Source: Bacteroidales bacterium (GTDB taxonomy: Bacteria; Bacteroidota; Bacteroidia; Bacteroidales; P3). Taken from it: a stretch of DNA of 64,000 nucleotides. Shown here piece after piece: positions 1 to 9,080 of the stretch. The DNA is taken from assembly GCA_030523765.1 (NCBI GenBank), contig JAUNHX010000003.1:483-64482 (forward strand), read 5' to 3'. The position numbers and the translations under genes were made by a program. Within the stretch, counting starts at the first letter, position 1, and every line of letters starts with the position of its first letter. The notes beneath the pieces were generated by a model that saw nothing but the letters and a program-made list of their open reading frames with translations, was not told the DNA's origin and searched no databases.

Positions 1-96
1 TTACTTATCAATGAGGTGTTTTCTTGATGTGAAATTACTTGTAAGTGATTGAATCATAGCTCTCCCAAGGTAAAGAAGGCTGAACCTTTCCAGTTG

Positions 97-225
97 CTAG
101 CGCCTTTTTTCTACATTGAAGCTATCTTTTAAGCATTTTCCGATATTCCTACATGGAGCGTCGGAATTACCTTCGGCATCGATATCGAGCATTACTGGTG
201 TGGGCTGCATCTCTTCGAGAGGCAT
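97..225 (-). CDS. possible 42-residue peptide ORF, unrecognised
   Basis: An ATG at 225-223 opens a 42-codon frame ending in TAG at 99-97. The middle of the peptide reads like ordinary protein (DIDAEGNSDAPCRNIGKC) with two cysteines five residues apart, but there is no clear promoter or ribosome-binding site, and neighbouring frames are closed. It could be a small peptide gene, a decayed gene end or chance. I do not recognise the family. Confidence 0.15.
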   Translation of the reverse strand: MPLEEMQPTPVMLDIDAEGNSDAPCRNIGKCLKDSFNVEKRR

Positions 226-441
226 GTGAGGTATGCGTTCCTTCCCCACACTACGCAAGTAAACTAGAAATCAAAATCTAACTAATTGGAGGGCAATTTT
301 TCGTATTCTTTCCTATTTAGCTTTCCTAATTGTACCCTCTCGACCTCACTATTATCACCCCTGAAGTCTCTAAATAGTCCCAAATGGGGCGAAATGTACC
401 TTGATCTCCTCGAAAGGCGCTAGGTAGTGAAAATTATTTTG

Positions 442-450
442 TATTTTTGC
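442..450 (+). promoter_or_regulatory. candidate Bacteroidota -7 element
   Basis: TATTTTTGC matches the Bacteroidota -7 consensus TAnnTTTGC. No clear TTTG box lies 19-21 bp upstream. A start near 457 would give a leader of about 160 nt before the small ORF at 619. Confidence 0.4.
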
Positions 451-618
451 ATTGTGATTTCAAGTGGGAAATAGCACCGACTCGACTTTGATGCAAGTCA
501 TAGGTAACTCTGATGTAACTCTAGGTTTTACTCACCCTCCATTTCTACTTTCCCCTCGCACACGAAATCGCATAATCAGGCAAAAATCAAAAATTCATTC
601 ATCTCAAAAATAAATATT

Positions 619-855
619 ATGGCAATCATTACCTCCATCATTCAGTTCATAGGATGCATACTATCGCTCGTTGGAGCGAAAGGCAAGAAGGGATACTTTG
701 CTCTCCGCCAATACCAACTTACTGTTGCTAAGTGGGTAGTAGATGTATTTCTATTTGCCTCATCAGCCTTATTATCCCATGATAATAAAGCAGTTGCAGT
801 AGATTACACTGCTTTTGGGTGGGCACAAAAAAATTCCAGGAATCAAGAATGGTAG
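619..855 (+). CDS. small hypothetical protein, possible membrane anchor
   Basis: A 78-codon ORF begins after the A/T-rich stretch aaaaataaatatt, typical of Bacteroidota start contexts, and lies downstream of the promoter-like element at 442-450. The N-terminus (MAIITSIIQFIGCILSLVGA) is hydrophobic enough for one membrane segment, and a second hydrophobic patch (VVDVFLFASSALL) follows near residue 41. I do not recognise the family. It could be chance, because the 3' end overlaps no conserved feature and codon use is not distinctive. Nothing else convincing lies between 1 and 960. Confidence 0.3.
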   Translation: MAIITSIIQFIGCILSLVGAKGKKGYFALRQYQLTVAKWVVDVFLFASSALLSHDNKAVAVDYTAFGWAQKNSRNQEW

Positions 856-967
856 TGATGCTCAAGGAGATAAAAATGTGTAAATCTGTGAGACTCGAAG
901 CTTTTATCCTTCCTAAGTGGCATCTTGTTACCCACTTCTTGTTTCCTGGAACCTCGTTTAGATCCTA

Positions 968-1420
968 TCAATCCTCGTCGACAGGAGCATTGTGGCTGAG
1001 CTCAATGTTGCGAGCCAAGTGGGATTCGTTGCCTGCCTCATCGGTGCAGTAAACCATCAGATGGTATTTGCCAGGCGTGGCGTTGGCGGGAATCACAATA
1101 TCGTGGTGATGGATATGGGCGTTGCGTTGGTGGTCAAGATCGTAGCTCTTGCTGAAGGTGAATGCCGTAGTGGTATCCTTCCCGTGACCGTGATTGTCGA
1201 AATTGTTGTGGATATCAATCTTATAGGAGCCGAGCGCCTCATCGTCTTCTAAATCCATCTCGAAATGCATTCCGTGATCATCACCTATCTGGATAAGTTG
1301 CCCCTCTTCGGGTTCAATAAGGGTGATAGTGGGTTTGGTTACGTCGCCTTTAGTGCAAGCGGTGGCGAGGAAGAGAAGACTTAATGCAGCCATTGCTGCC
1401 ATACGAATGTTTTTTTTCAT
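968..1420 (-). CDS. DUF4625-type His-rich lipoprotein
   Basis: This 150-residue protein has a lipoprotein signal (MKKNIRMAAMAALSLLFLATAC), so it should be anchored through Cys22 in the periplasm or on the surface. The mature part is a small beta-sandwich-like domain of the Bacteroidota DUF4625 type, opening with TKPTITLIEPEEG. It carries striking His clusters (NNFDNHGHGK near residue 75 and HIHHHD near 102). It is the last gene of a minus-strand group, 67 nt downstream of the TonB receptor. The His clusters and the context point to binding a transition metal, possibly zinc or copper, for delivery to the receptor; that role is inferred. The family assignment rests on overall character and lipobox, not on an alignment. 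Confidence 0.8.
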   Translation of the reverse strand: MKKNIRMAAMAALSLLFLATACTKGDVTKPTITLIEPEEGQLIQIGDDHGMHFEMDLEDDEALGSYKIDIHNNFDNHGHGKDTTTAFTFSKSYDLDHQRNAHIHHHDIVIPANATPGKYHLMVYCTDEAGNESHLARNIELSHNAPVDED

Positions 1421-1487
1421 TTTGATTAATTTTTTTATTGATTTGTTATTAAATGAATTATGTTTTTTTAAAGGAGGTAGGGTAGGG

Positions 1488-3623
1488 TTAGAAAGGCAAT
1501 TTCACACTTATGCTGATATTGCGACCCGGTTCGGGGACCTCGACCCTGCGATAGAAACTCAAGTGGTTGTAATAACGAGTGTTCAACAGATTGTTGACGG
1601 TGAGGTTGACTAATAGATGATGTTTGCCTAGGGGTACTTTTAGGTGACATCCCAGGTGGAGAAGGGTAGCACCAGGAGTCGTTTCCTCATTTTGGGCTAT
1701 ATGGTTCTGAGGAGCAATCGATTGCACAGCGACAAACAGATCGCCAAAGGGGAGATAGTAGTTCAGGGTGTTGCGCATCGAGGCGGGGGGAGAGAATGAG
1801 AGTGCTGTATGTCTTTCTATATTATAGGTATATACATATTCACCTTTAAGTTGATAACAAAGGTGCGGGGTGATATGGTACTCGTAATTAATCTCGCCTC
1901 CCGTAAGTATGGCGGGAGCCTCCTGATAGCGGTATATCTGACCTGCGTGGGGCAGCAGCGACCATTGGCTGGTGGGAGTGAGGAAGATATAGTTGCTGTA
2001 GAGGTTGAAGAAAGGAGAGAGTTCGATACGCATACGATCCCACTCTTTACTGAAGTCAATATCGAGTTGCCATCCCTGTTCGCTATGCAAGGTGGTATCG
2101 CCTTGCTCGTGACGGAAGGTGCCATGATGGACACCGTTGGCGGCCAACTCGTTGGCGGAGGGGAGACGATAGCAGCGCCCCAGGTTGGCTTTGAAGAGCC
2201 ATCCGTTGGAGAGATTGCCTACGGCACCGAGCGCTCCCGACCAGTCGCCTAACCAACGATCGACAGCGTAGCTACTCCACTGATAGTTGTCTACCTCGCT
2301 CGCCGAATAGCCTTGTTGGAGCAGATAGATCGATAGGTAGGGGTCGGAGAAGGCATCGATAGCGATATGTCCCACATCATAACGGAGTCCCCCTGAGAGA
2401 GTCCATTGCTTATTGAGGCTCCATTCGCTCATCGCATAGATACCTGCCGTTTGACGTCGATAGGAGGGAAGGAGGAAAGCATAACCCCCAATGCTGTTGT
2501 CTTGCACTTCGCTATTGAATCCTAGGGTGCTGGTCACCTTGTCGTTCCACAGAATCAGTGTCTTGGCATTGGCAGTGAGGGTGTGCAGTAAGAACTGCAG
2601 TTCAAGGTCGGGGTTGGTGGCAGGAGCCGTTTGTCCGTCGTAGTGGGTATGGAAAGCGCTCCATTCTTCACGGTGGTTGTACTGATAGCCGAGGTCGATA
2701 CTCCAAATGGAGCGTTGGAAAGCATACTGTTGATGAGTAGAGGCTTTGATGTGGTTGACCCATGCATAAGGTAGTTTAATGTTGCGACTATCACCATCAT
2801 CGATGAGTCTGGCCACATCAGGAATACCATGAGCTCCGGGGAAGAACCCCGATTTCTGATAGGCGTTGCTCAGTGCATACGAGGCGGTATATCGGCCATT
2901 ACGATAGAGTGCTGTAAGACTCCCATCGCGTTCTATTCCAGCGGTGTTCTTCATTCTCCCATTGTAGATGGGCAATCGGAGGGTTAGATATACGATAGTG
3001 TCGGTGGGCACACGATAGTCGCCAAAATGCTGCTCGCTATAGCGTCCTTGAAAGGTCCAGTGTCCCCGATGAAGACCGGCCATTAGCGAGGCCCCTAGCG
3101 CATCGTTGACCGATTTTCCGAGTAGCGACAGCTCTCCGAAGAATCCTTGGGGCCTATTGGCGCTGAGGGGTCTAATCTCTAACACGCCCCCCATAGCATC
3201 GCTACCGTAGAGGAGTGAGGCGGCCCCTTTGATGAGATTGACACCCTCGACATTGAAGGCATCGATCTCCAACCCGTGGTCGGCACCCCACTGCTGTCCT
3301 TGCTGTTTGATACCGTTTTCGACAACAGCGATGCGGTTGAATCCTGCTCCTCGAATCATAGGTTTCGAGAAGCCCGATCCGATGTCGATACTTTGAACGC
3401 CAGGCAGTTCCTCGAGTGCTTTGATGACGTTGCCGTTGTTATTATGTTCAAAAAATTCTTTGGGTATCGATATGCGGTTCATCGTGGTAGATTCCTCCTG
3501 GTGCTGATGGTGCGCCGTATGGATGGTAACCTCGTGCAGCTGACGCACAGTGTCTTGTTGCTGTGCATAGACATTCTGCATGCATATCAAACCCAGCATG
3601 ATACATATTTGCCGGATGTGCAT
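1488..3623 (-). CDS. TonB-dependent outer-membrane receptor, ZnuD-like
   Basis: About 711 residues from the ATG at 3623; an upstream TTG at 3638 is less likely. A signal peptide (MHIRQICIMLGLICMQNVYA) precedes a TonB-box-like stretch, a His-rich linker (HTAHHQHQEE) and a plug domain with typical segments (MIRGAGFNRIAVVENG, then LIKGAASLLYGSDAMGGVLE at about 133-152). A 22-strand-type beta-barrel follows and ends in an aromatic residue (VKLPF). There is no N-terminal carboxypeptidase-like domain, so it is not SusC-like. The plug sequence resembles zinc/copper receptors such as ZnuD; with the His-rich linker and lipoprotein neighbour, metal import across the outer membrane is the best guess. 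Heme or siderophore uptake cannot be excluded. Confidence 0.85.
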   Translation of the reverse strand: MHIRQICIMLGLICMQNVYAQQQDTVRQLHEVTIHTAHHQHQEESTTMNRISIPKEFFEHNNNGNVIKALEELPGVQSIDIGSGFSKPMIRGAGFNRIAVVENGIKQQGQQWGADHGLEIDAFNVEGVNLIKGAASLLYGSDAMGGVLEIRPLSANRPQGFFGELSLLGKSVNDALGASLMAGLHRGHWTFQGRYSEQHFGDYRVPTDTIVYLTLRLPIYNGRMKNTAGIERDGSLTALYRNGRYTASYALSNAYQKSGFFPGAHGIPDVARLIDDGDSRNIKLPYAWVNHIKASTHQQYAFQRSIWSIDLGYQYNHREEWSAFHTHYDGQTAPATNPDLELQFLLHTLTANAKTLILWNDKVTSTLGFNSEVQDNSIGGYAFLLPSYRRQTAGIYAMSEWSLNKQWTLSGGLRYDVGHIAIDAFSDPYLSIYLLQQGYSASEVDNYQWSSYAVDRWLGDWSGALGAVGNLSNGWLFKANLGRCYRLPSANELAANGVHHGTFRHEQGDTTLHSEQGWQLDIDFSKEWDRMRIELSPFFNLYSNYIFLTPTSQWSLLPHAGQIYRYQEAPAILTGGEINYEYHITPHLCYQLKGEYVYTYNIERHTALSFSPPASMRNTLNYYLPFGDLFVAVQSIAPQNHIAQNEETTPGATLLHLGCHLKVPLGKHHLLVNLTVNNLLNTRYYNHLSFYRRVEVPEPGRNISISVKLPF

Positions 3624-3705
3624 ATGACTATAGTACAATAATAAATAGAAGGATGATTAGCAGCCATCGGAATAAAAATGAGGCTGCTATAAAAGTGTGT
3701 GAAAG

Positions 3706-4035
3706 TTATGCACTCATAGGAGGCGCCCGCAAGGAGGGGGATAGATGCTGAGAGCTTACAATAGCGTCGGTATGCTCTTGGCGTACGATGGGACGAAGAA
3801 GAATAATAGTGGTGAGGGTAAGGAAAGCGGTGAAGATATAAGTTTGGGAGCAGAGCTGACAGATAGGACAACTATCGGGTTCGTTGGCCGTGATGATAGC
3901 TTCGCTCTGGTGATCGAATGTCGATACCCAACCGTTGTGGGTATGCGTTATCGTGGCAATCACCATAGGAAGATAGAGCATCAACAGCAGTAACGCCGTC
4001 AGTCTCTGTCGTTTATCTGCACTTTTCCTTGTCAT
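3706..4035 (-). CDS. small membrane protein with CPIC motif upstream of TonB receptor
   Basis: About 109 residues from the ATG at 4035. The frame is open upstream to 4116, but a -7 box sits at 4044-4052, so the later start fits. A first hydrophobic segment (LTALLLLMLYLPMVIATI) is followed by HTHNGW, then a periplasmic-looking loop with CPICQLC at about residues 74-80, a second membrane segment (YIFTAFLTLTTIILL) and a polar tail. Short two-helix proteins with a His/Cys loop next to TonB receptors are common in Bacteroidota and resemble DUF2946-like proteins. The His and Cys residues could bind metal. It is 82 nt upstream of the receptor on the same strand, so probably the first gene of that operon. 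The specific function is unknown. Confidence 0.65.
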   Translation of the reverse strand: MTRKSADKRQRLTALLLLMLYLPMVIATITHTHNGWVSTFDHQSEAIITANEPDSCPICQLCSQTYIFTAFLTLTTIILLRPIVRQEHTDAIVSSQHLSPSLRAPPMSA

Positions 4036-4043
4036 AATCGGTT

Positions 4044-4052
4044 GCAAAGTTA
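4044..4052 (-). promoter_or_regulatory. promoter -7 element for the metal-uptake operon
   Basis: Read on the minus strand this is TAACTTTGC, matching TAnnTTTGC. The predicted start lies only a few bases before the ATG at 4035, so the first mRNA would be nearly leaderless if this promoter is used. It is back to back with the plus-strand promoter at 4096. Confidence 0.5.
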
Positions 4053-4095
4053 CATATCTTTTGTGATTCGGCACCATGAATTGAAGATTTTTTTT

Positions 4096-4104
4096 TATCT
4101 TTGC
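4096..4104 (+). promoter_or_regulatory. promoter -7 element for the helicase gene
   Basis: TATCTTTGC is an exact TAnnTTTGC match. The predicted start near 4110 gives a leader of about 75 nt before the ATG at 4185. The 18 bases from 4096 also occur at the butyrate kinase promoter (24963). Confidence 0.6.
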
Positions 4105-4184
4105 AGACGAAATCAATGACTACAGCGGGTCCTCTCGATGTTTCAAATGTATTATATTCATTGTTTTAGGAAAAGAATCGCCCT

Positions 4185-7100
4185 ATGGAAGAAAATAAAA
4201 CCGGTGGCTCGGCCAACAGCTTGACGGCCGAAGAACAGCTGAAGATAGATACCAAACTGGATGGATGGAAGAAGAAGTTGCTCGATTTGGGATTGCGCAA
4301 CCAACTGCTCAATTTCAAACCACAACGTTCATCGAATCTTAAGATAGATCAATCGGCGGGTATCGATGCGGTGTTTTCGGCTTTGGTGGATAAAGAGAAA
4401 ACACTCAAGTTGGCAGAGATGGAGTCGTCCGACAAGGTGAAGGAGAGGGTTCTCTATCTTGATGATTTCGAGGCACGGCAGCGGCAACTGCGTACTATCC
4501 GTAGCGCTGCCCGTAAGTCGCTGGCCGAGAAGGGTGTGAATATCCTCTATATGACCTTCGGTATGCTCCGGTGGCAAGAAAAGGGGACGACAGGTCAGGA
4601 GATGATGGCTCCGCTATTGCTGGTGCCGGTAAGTTTGAACAACAGCTCTACTTTCGATCCCTATGAGCTCCAGGTGGCTGAGGGGGAGATAGTGGTGAAC
4701 CCTACGTTGCTCTTCAAGTTGGAGAACGATTTTCAAATCACTGAGTTGCCTGAAATGGGCGAAGAGGAGCAGCCTCAAGCTTTCATTCACCGTTTTGTTG
4801 AGGCTTTACATCAACCGCAATGGTCGGTGGAGGAGGAGATATACATCAGTTTGCTCTCTTTCCAAAAAATCAATATGTATCGCGACCTTCAGCAGCATCG
4901 CGAACGACTGTATGAGAACAAGATAGTGAGGGCGTTGTGTGGTGTGAAAGGCGATTTCGCTGCCGATGAGGAGGCAATACGTGAAGTAGGTTCTCGATAC
5001 GATCACGACAACCTTTTGAGTCCTTTAGATACCTTCCATATTGTGGATGCTGATGCTAGTCAGGCCGATGCTATCTTGTTGGCACGCAAAGGGGTAAGTT
5101 TTGTACTGCAGGGTCCTCCGGGTACAGGTAAGAGTCAAACAATTACCAATATCATTGCTACCTTGCTAGCCGATGGGAAGAAAGTGCTCTTTGTGGCTGA
5201 GAAAGAGGCGGCTCTTTCGGTGGTGAAGAATAGGTTGGCGGAGCACGGTATGGGTGATTTCTGCCTGATGATAGACAACGATAAGGCCAAGAAGAAGGAT
5301 ATTTTACAGCAGATAGACAACTGTATAGCGCAACCAAAGCTGACGTTGAAAAGCGATATTGACGATCGTTTGCATGAGTTGGAGGAGAAGCGGAGTAGGT
5401 TGAATCATTATTATCAACAGCTGACGCTCGAAGTGGATCCGCTCCATAAATCGATCTATGATATTTGTGGCGAGATTGCTAGTCGCAACGCTATGCCCAA
5501 TGTGGTGTTCGATATTGCTCAGGTAGAGAAGATTGATGGCGATAGGTTACGCCAAATGCGGAGTATTGTTAAGGATTATATCGCTGCTATAGGTCCCTAT
5601 GATAGTATTCAGCAGAACCCTTGGTTTGGGTCGAATCTCAACGATGTGGGTATCAACCAACAAGAGCAGTTGAAGAGTCTCTTCGCGGAGTCGGCTTCGC
5701 TACTAGGAAAGATAGAGCAGACAATGGGCGAGGTGGTACTCAATATGGGCTTGCCTTTGGAGAATAGTGTCAACCAAATGGAGCCGATGATGAGGGTGCT
5801 CTCCCTCTTGTCGTTGCCGGCCGATTATCCTGCTGAATGGCTCTCACTTGATAGTTTAGATTCTCTTCAGGGGGTTCTTCCGAAGAAGGATCGTGACGAA
5901 ATCGAGGTGCAGCTGCAAGAGGTGAATGGGGAGTTAGAGACGTTGCGTAAGTCGTTTGAGGAGCAATACGATAAGGATGTTGTAGAGATCGATGCTGCGA
6001 TGCTGGATCGGTTTAGGAACGACTACGGAGGATTGATGCGTGGCCTTAATGGTCAATATCGCAAGGATATAGCTACTATTGCCTCTTATAGTCGTAAGGG
6101 GAAACCCGATTATGAGGAGGCATTGGCATTGCTGAAACAGATTAAACGGTTCCGCGAATTGCAAGAGGAGTTGCAGGTGCTTGAAGGTAAGAGGGAGTCG
6201 TTGCAACCTGTATTCCACGCTGAAGCGATGCGACAAGCTATAGAGCAGTATGGCCTTGAGGCTGATACGATTGCCCTTTTGTTGACGCGCGATACTACCT
6301 CTCGTCAGGCGCAAAGCTACCTTGCTCAGTTGGAACAGTTGCAGCATAGCGATACGCTGAATAAGGTGAAGGGGTATTTCTCGGATCAGGCTTGGATATA
6401 CATCTCGCAGCGGAGTACGATGCCTTTGGGTGAGCGATTGAAGCAGTGTGCCGATCATTTTGAGTCGCTGCGTGATTGGAATGGTTACCAACAAGCGAGG
6501 ATGGATGCCTCAACGGCGGGTATTGCTTCGTTTATCGATGCTGTAGAACAGAGTGAGGAGGAAATACCGAAAGCCTACCTTGAGGAAGTGTTCTTAAAGC
6601 AGTTCTATCAGCTGCTGCTCGATCATCTACTCCATGAGGAGCGTTTTTCCGATGTGGGGGCTTTCCGCCAAACGGCAATCATGCAGTTGGTGGCCGACTT
6701 CCGTGCCCTTGATGTGGAACAGCTACGCATTGCTCAAGAGAAAGTGCGGGTGCAGTTGATTCAATCGATACCCGATTTCAGTTTCTCGAACAGTGCTGGC
6801 AGTGAGATAGGAACGCTGAAGCGTGAGATTCAGAAAAAACGGGGTCAGAAACCTTTAAGGGTTCTCTTCCAGCAAATCCCCAATATCATTACCCATATCA
6901 AGCCTTGCTTCCTGATGTCGCCGTTGGCTATCAGTGCTTATCTGAGTGATATGGATTTCGATTTGGTGATTTTCGATGAGGCTTCGCAGGTGTTCCCCGA
7001 AAATGCTATAGGTGCTATTATGAGGGGCAAGCAACTGATAGTGGTGGGCGATGATCGTCAGTTGCCGCCTACCAATTTCTTTAAGGCGGCAACGATGGAG

Positions 7101-8897
7101 GTCGACGAGGAGGATATGGACGACGATGCTGCTTTTGAATCGATCCTTGATCAGAGCGCTACTGTTCTTCCTACAATGACGCTTAAGTGGCACTATCGGA
7201 GCAAGAGCGAATCGCTGATTGCTTTCTCGAATGCTGAAATTTATAATAGTAGGTTGATTAGTTTCCCTACGCGCGATATCACTAGTAGTGGACATACGCC
7301 CGATTTGGGTGTGGAGTGTGTCTATGTGGCTGAAGGTGTGTATGATCGTGGAGGAAAGAAAGATAATGTGGCGGAGGCGAATAAGGTGATTGATTTGATG
7401 AAGGATCACTTCCTCCGTTTCCCCAAACGTTCGTTGGGTGTGGTTACCTTTAGCGAAGCACAGATGGACTGTATTGATAGCGAACTATTACGCCGACTGA
7501 AGGAGGATGAGGAGTTGAAACGTTTATATGAACAGAGTTTGGGTCGCGAGAAGGAGCCTTTTATTCTGAAGAATCTAGAAAATATTCAAGGTGATGAACG
7601 AGATACGATTATCATGAGTGTGGGTTATGGTCGCGATGCTAATGGTAAACTATATAATAATATGGGTCCTATTACCCGCGATGGTGGTTACCGGCGACTC
7701 AATGTGGCGATTACTCGTGCTAAATATAATGTGAAGTTGGTGTGCTCTATCCTCCCAGAGGATATACGTATCGATGAAGCTAATGATACTCCTACCAATG
7801 GGTTACGTCTCCTTAAGTCGTACATCGACTATGCTCAAAGGGGTAAGGTGGCTATCGAGAACGATCTGCGCTCCTCGGCAGCAGCGGTGGTGGATACGGC
7901 TTTCGAGGAGTCTGTGTATCAGTTCCTTACGGCGAAAGGGTATCAGGTGGATAGATTGGTGGGTACTTCGTCGTTTAGAATCAACTTGGCTGTTGTCCAT
8001 CCTGAAACTGAGAAGGGTTATATACTGGCTATCGAATGCGATGGATCGGCCTATCTGAGTGCACGTACGGCACGCGAACGGGATAGGGTTCGTCCTTCAA
8101 TGCTGCGAGGTATGGGTTGGCAACTGATTCGACTTTGGGCAACCGACTGGGTGAGGAATAGGGCCAATCAGGAGGAGCGTCTGCTGAATGCTATCAATGC
8201 GGCTATTGAGGGGAAACCTGTTGAGGTATATCCTGAAACGGTGCTCTCGCCTATGGCTTTGAGCGAGATAGATGGGGGAAAGGAACGTCAACAGTCGGCA
8301 GCTAATGATAAAAATGTAGCTGCTAATGATAACGATTTGTCTCCGCAAGAATCTGCAATCGATCCTCCCACTATCCCTTCGGATGCTCCATTTGTAACCT
8401 ATACGGAGGTTCCTTGGGATAGTCATTTGATGCCTAAAGATAACATTATGAGGATTATAGATGAGGAACAACCCATAGCGTTCGATGCATTGTGTAGTCG
8501 TGTGGCGCAGCATCTGGCTAAGGTGCCGAAGAATTTGGCCGATACGATTCGCGATATGCTATCGCGTGAGAGTGTGGTTACAGACCCATTAGGGTTCATC
8601 TGTATGAAGGGGTTCGATCTTCATAAACTACAGTGTCGCATTCCCATCGAGGGGGAGAAACCGCGTCCTATTGATTGCATCCATCCACAGGAACTCCGAT
8701 TGGCATTACTTTTTATTGCTGCCCAATCGTTTGGAACCACTCGCGAGGCTTTGGTGACCGATACTGCGCGTGCTTTGGGTTTCAAACGTACCACCGATAT
8801 TGTTAGTTCTACCCTTATGCATCAGATTGATACGCTGCTTGCTGCGGGCGCTTTGGCGATGAAGGAGGATAAGATTGAGGCGATGAAGAATGAGTAG
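4185..8897 (+). CDS. DUF4011 superfamily I helicase fused to Vsr/MTES_1575-like nuclease and DUF3320
   Basis: A 1570-residue multidomain protein. The N-terminal ~270 residues match the DUF4011 type. The SF1 helicase core has Walker A GPPGTGKS (310-317), a long helical insert (~360-880), Walker B DEASQ (931-935), motif III GDDRQLPP (955-962), WHYRS (1002-1006) and motif VI RRLNVAITRAK (1170-1180). A PD-(D/E)XK/Vsr-like domain follows (~1225-1330) with ECDG at 1284-1287 and a downstream RERDR. The last ~170 residues resemble DUF3320. Such proteins are predicted ATP-dependent translocases that cut or process nucleic acid, and relatives often lie near defence genes. Here it is a single gene with its own promoter and a terminator at 8963. 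DNA repair or phage defence are both possible; nothing here decides between them. Confidence 0.9.
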   Translation: MEENKTGGSANSLTAEEQLKIDTKLDGWKKKLLDLGLRNQLLNFKPQRSSNLKIDQSAGIDAVFSALVDKEKTLKLAEMESSDKVKERVLYLDDFEARQRQLRTIRSAARKSLAEKGVNILYMTFGMLRWQEKGTTGQEMMAPLLLVPVSLNNSSTFDPYELQVAEGEIVVNPTLLFKLENDFQITELPEMGEEEQPQAFIHRFVEALHQPQWSVEEEIYISLLSFQKINMYRDLQQHRERLYENKIVRALCGVKGDFAADEEAIREVGSRYDHDNLLSPLDTFHIVDADASQADAILLARKGVSFVLQGPPGTGKSQTITNIIATLLADGKKVLFVAEKEAALSVVKNRLAEHGMGDFCLMIDNDKAKKKDILQQIDNCIAQPKLTLKSDIDDRLHELEEKRSRLNHYYQQLTLEVDPLHKSIYDICGEIASRNAMPNVVFDIAQVEKIDGDRLRQMRSIVKDYIAAIGPYDSIQQNPWFGSNLNDVGINQQEQLKSLFAESASLLGKIEQTMGEVVLNMGLPLENSVNQMEPMMRVLSLLSLPADYPAEWLSLDSLDSLQGVLPKKDRDEIEVQLQEVNGELETLRKSFEEQYDKDVVEIDAAMLDRFRNDYGGLMRGLNGQYRKDIATIASYSRKGKPDYEEALALLKQIKRFRELQEELQVLEGKRESLQPVFHAEAMRQAIEQYGLEADTIALLLTRDTTSRQAQSYLAQLEQLQHSDTLNKVKGYFSDQAWIYISQRSTMPLGERLKQCADHFESLRDWNGYQQARMDASTAGIASFIDAVEQSEEEIPKAYLEEVFLKQFYQLLLDHLLHEERFSDVGAFRQTAIMQLVADFRALDVEQLRIAQEKVRVQLIQSIPDFSFSNSAGSEIGTLKREIQKKRGQKPLRVLFQQIPNIITHIKPCFLMSPLAISAYLSDMDFDLVIFDEASQVFPENAIGAIMRGKQLIVVGDDRQLPPTNFFKAATMEVDEEDMDDDAAFESILDQSATVLPTMTLKWHYRSKSESLIAFSNAEIYNSRLISFPTRDITSSGHTPDLGVECVYVAEGVYDRGGKKDNVAEANKVIDLMKDHFLRFPKRSLGVVTFSEAQMDCIDSELLRRLKEDEELKRLYEQSLGREKEPFILKNLENIQGDERDTIIMSVGYGRDANGKLYNNMGPITRDGGYRRLNVAITRAKYNVKLVCSILPEDIRIDEANDTPTNGLRLLKSYIDYAQRGKVAIENDLRSSAAAVVDTAFEESVYQFLTAKGYQVDRLVGTSSFRINLAVVHPETEKGYILAIECDGSAYLSARTARERDRVRPSMLRGMGWQLIRLWATDWVRNRANQEERLLNAINAAIEGKPVEVYPETVLSPMALSEIDGGKERQQSAANDKNVAANDNDLSPQESAIDPPTIPSDAPFVTYTEVPWDSHLMPKDNIMRIIDEEQPIAFDALCSRVAQHLAKVPKNLADTIRDMLSRESVVTDPLGFICMKGFDLHKLQCRIPIEGEKPRPIDCIHPQELRLALLFIAAQSFGTTREALVTDTARALGFKRTTDIVSSTLMHQIDTLLAAGALAMKEDKIEAMKNE

Positions 8898-8962
8898 CTT
8901 TTGGGAATACTGAAACGGTGCGGGGGATTGTTGTTTTGTCTTTTGTTGTATTTGAATAAAGG

Positions 8963-8995
8963 AGGCAGCCGCTGAATCGTTGTGGCTGCCTTTGT
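8963..8995 (+). terminator. rho-independent terminator after the helicase gene
   Basis: AGGCAGCC (8963-8970) pairs with GGCTGCCT (8984-8991), followed by TTGTTT. It lies 65 nt past the helicase stop codon. Confidence 0.7.
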
Positions 8996-9011
8996 TTGCT
9001 GAGTGTGGCTT

Positions 9012-9048
9012 TATAAAAAAGGACAGCCACATATGAAATGTGGCTGTC
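9012..9048 (-). terminator. rho-independent terminator for the 9081-9482 gene
   Basis: A perfect 11-bp stem (GACAGCCACAT at 9022-9032 with ATGTGGCTGTC at 9038-9048) has a 5-nt loop. On the minus strand it is followed by TTTTTTATAAA. The gene is convergent with the helicase. Confidence 0.75.
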
Positions 9049-9080
9049 GGGATTTGATTGTAGATTGTTTTCAATAATTG

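Noticed and set aside
1-96. Minus-strand end of a gene at the left border (…MIQSLTSNFTSRKHLIDK then stop)
   Set aside because: The frame is closed by a TAG only about 31 codons upstream, and I could not match it to any family; a decayed transposase end was considered but not supported.
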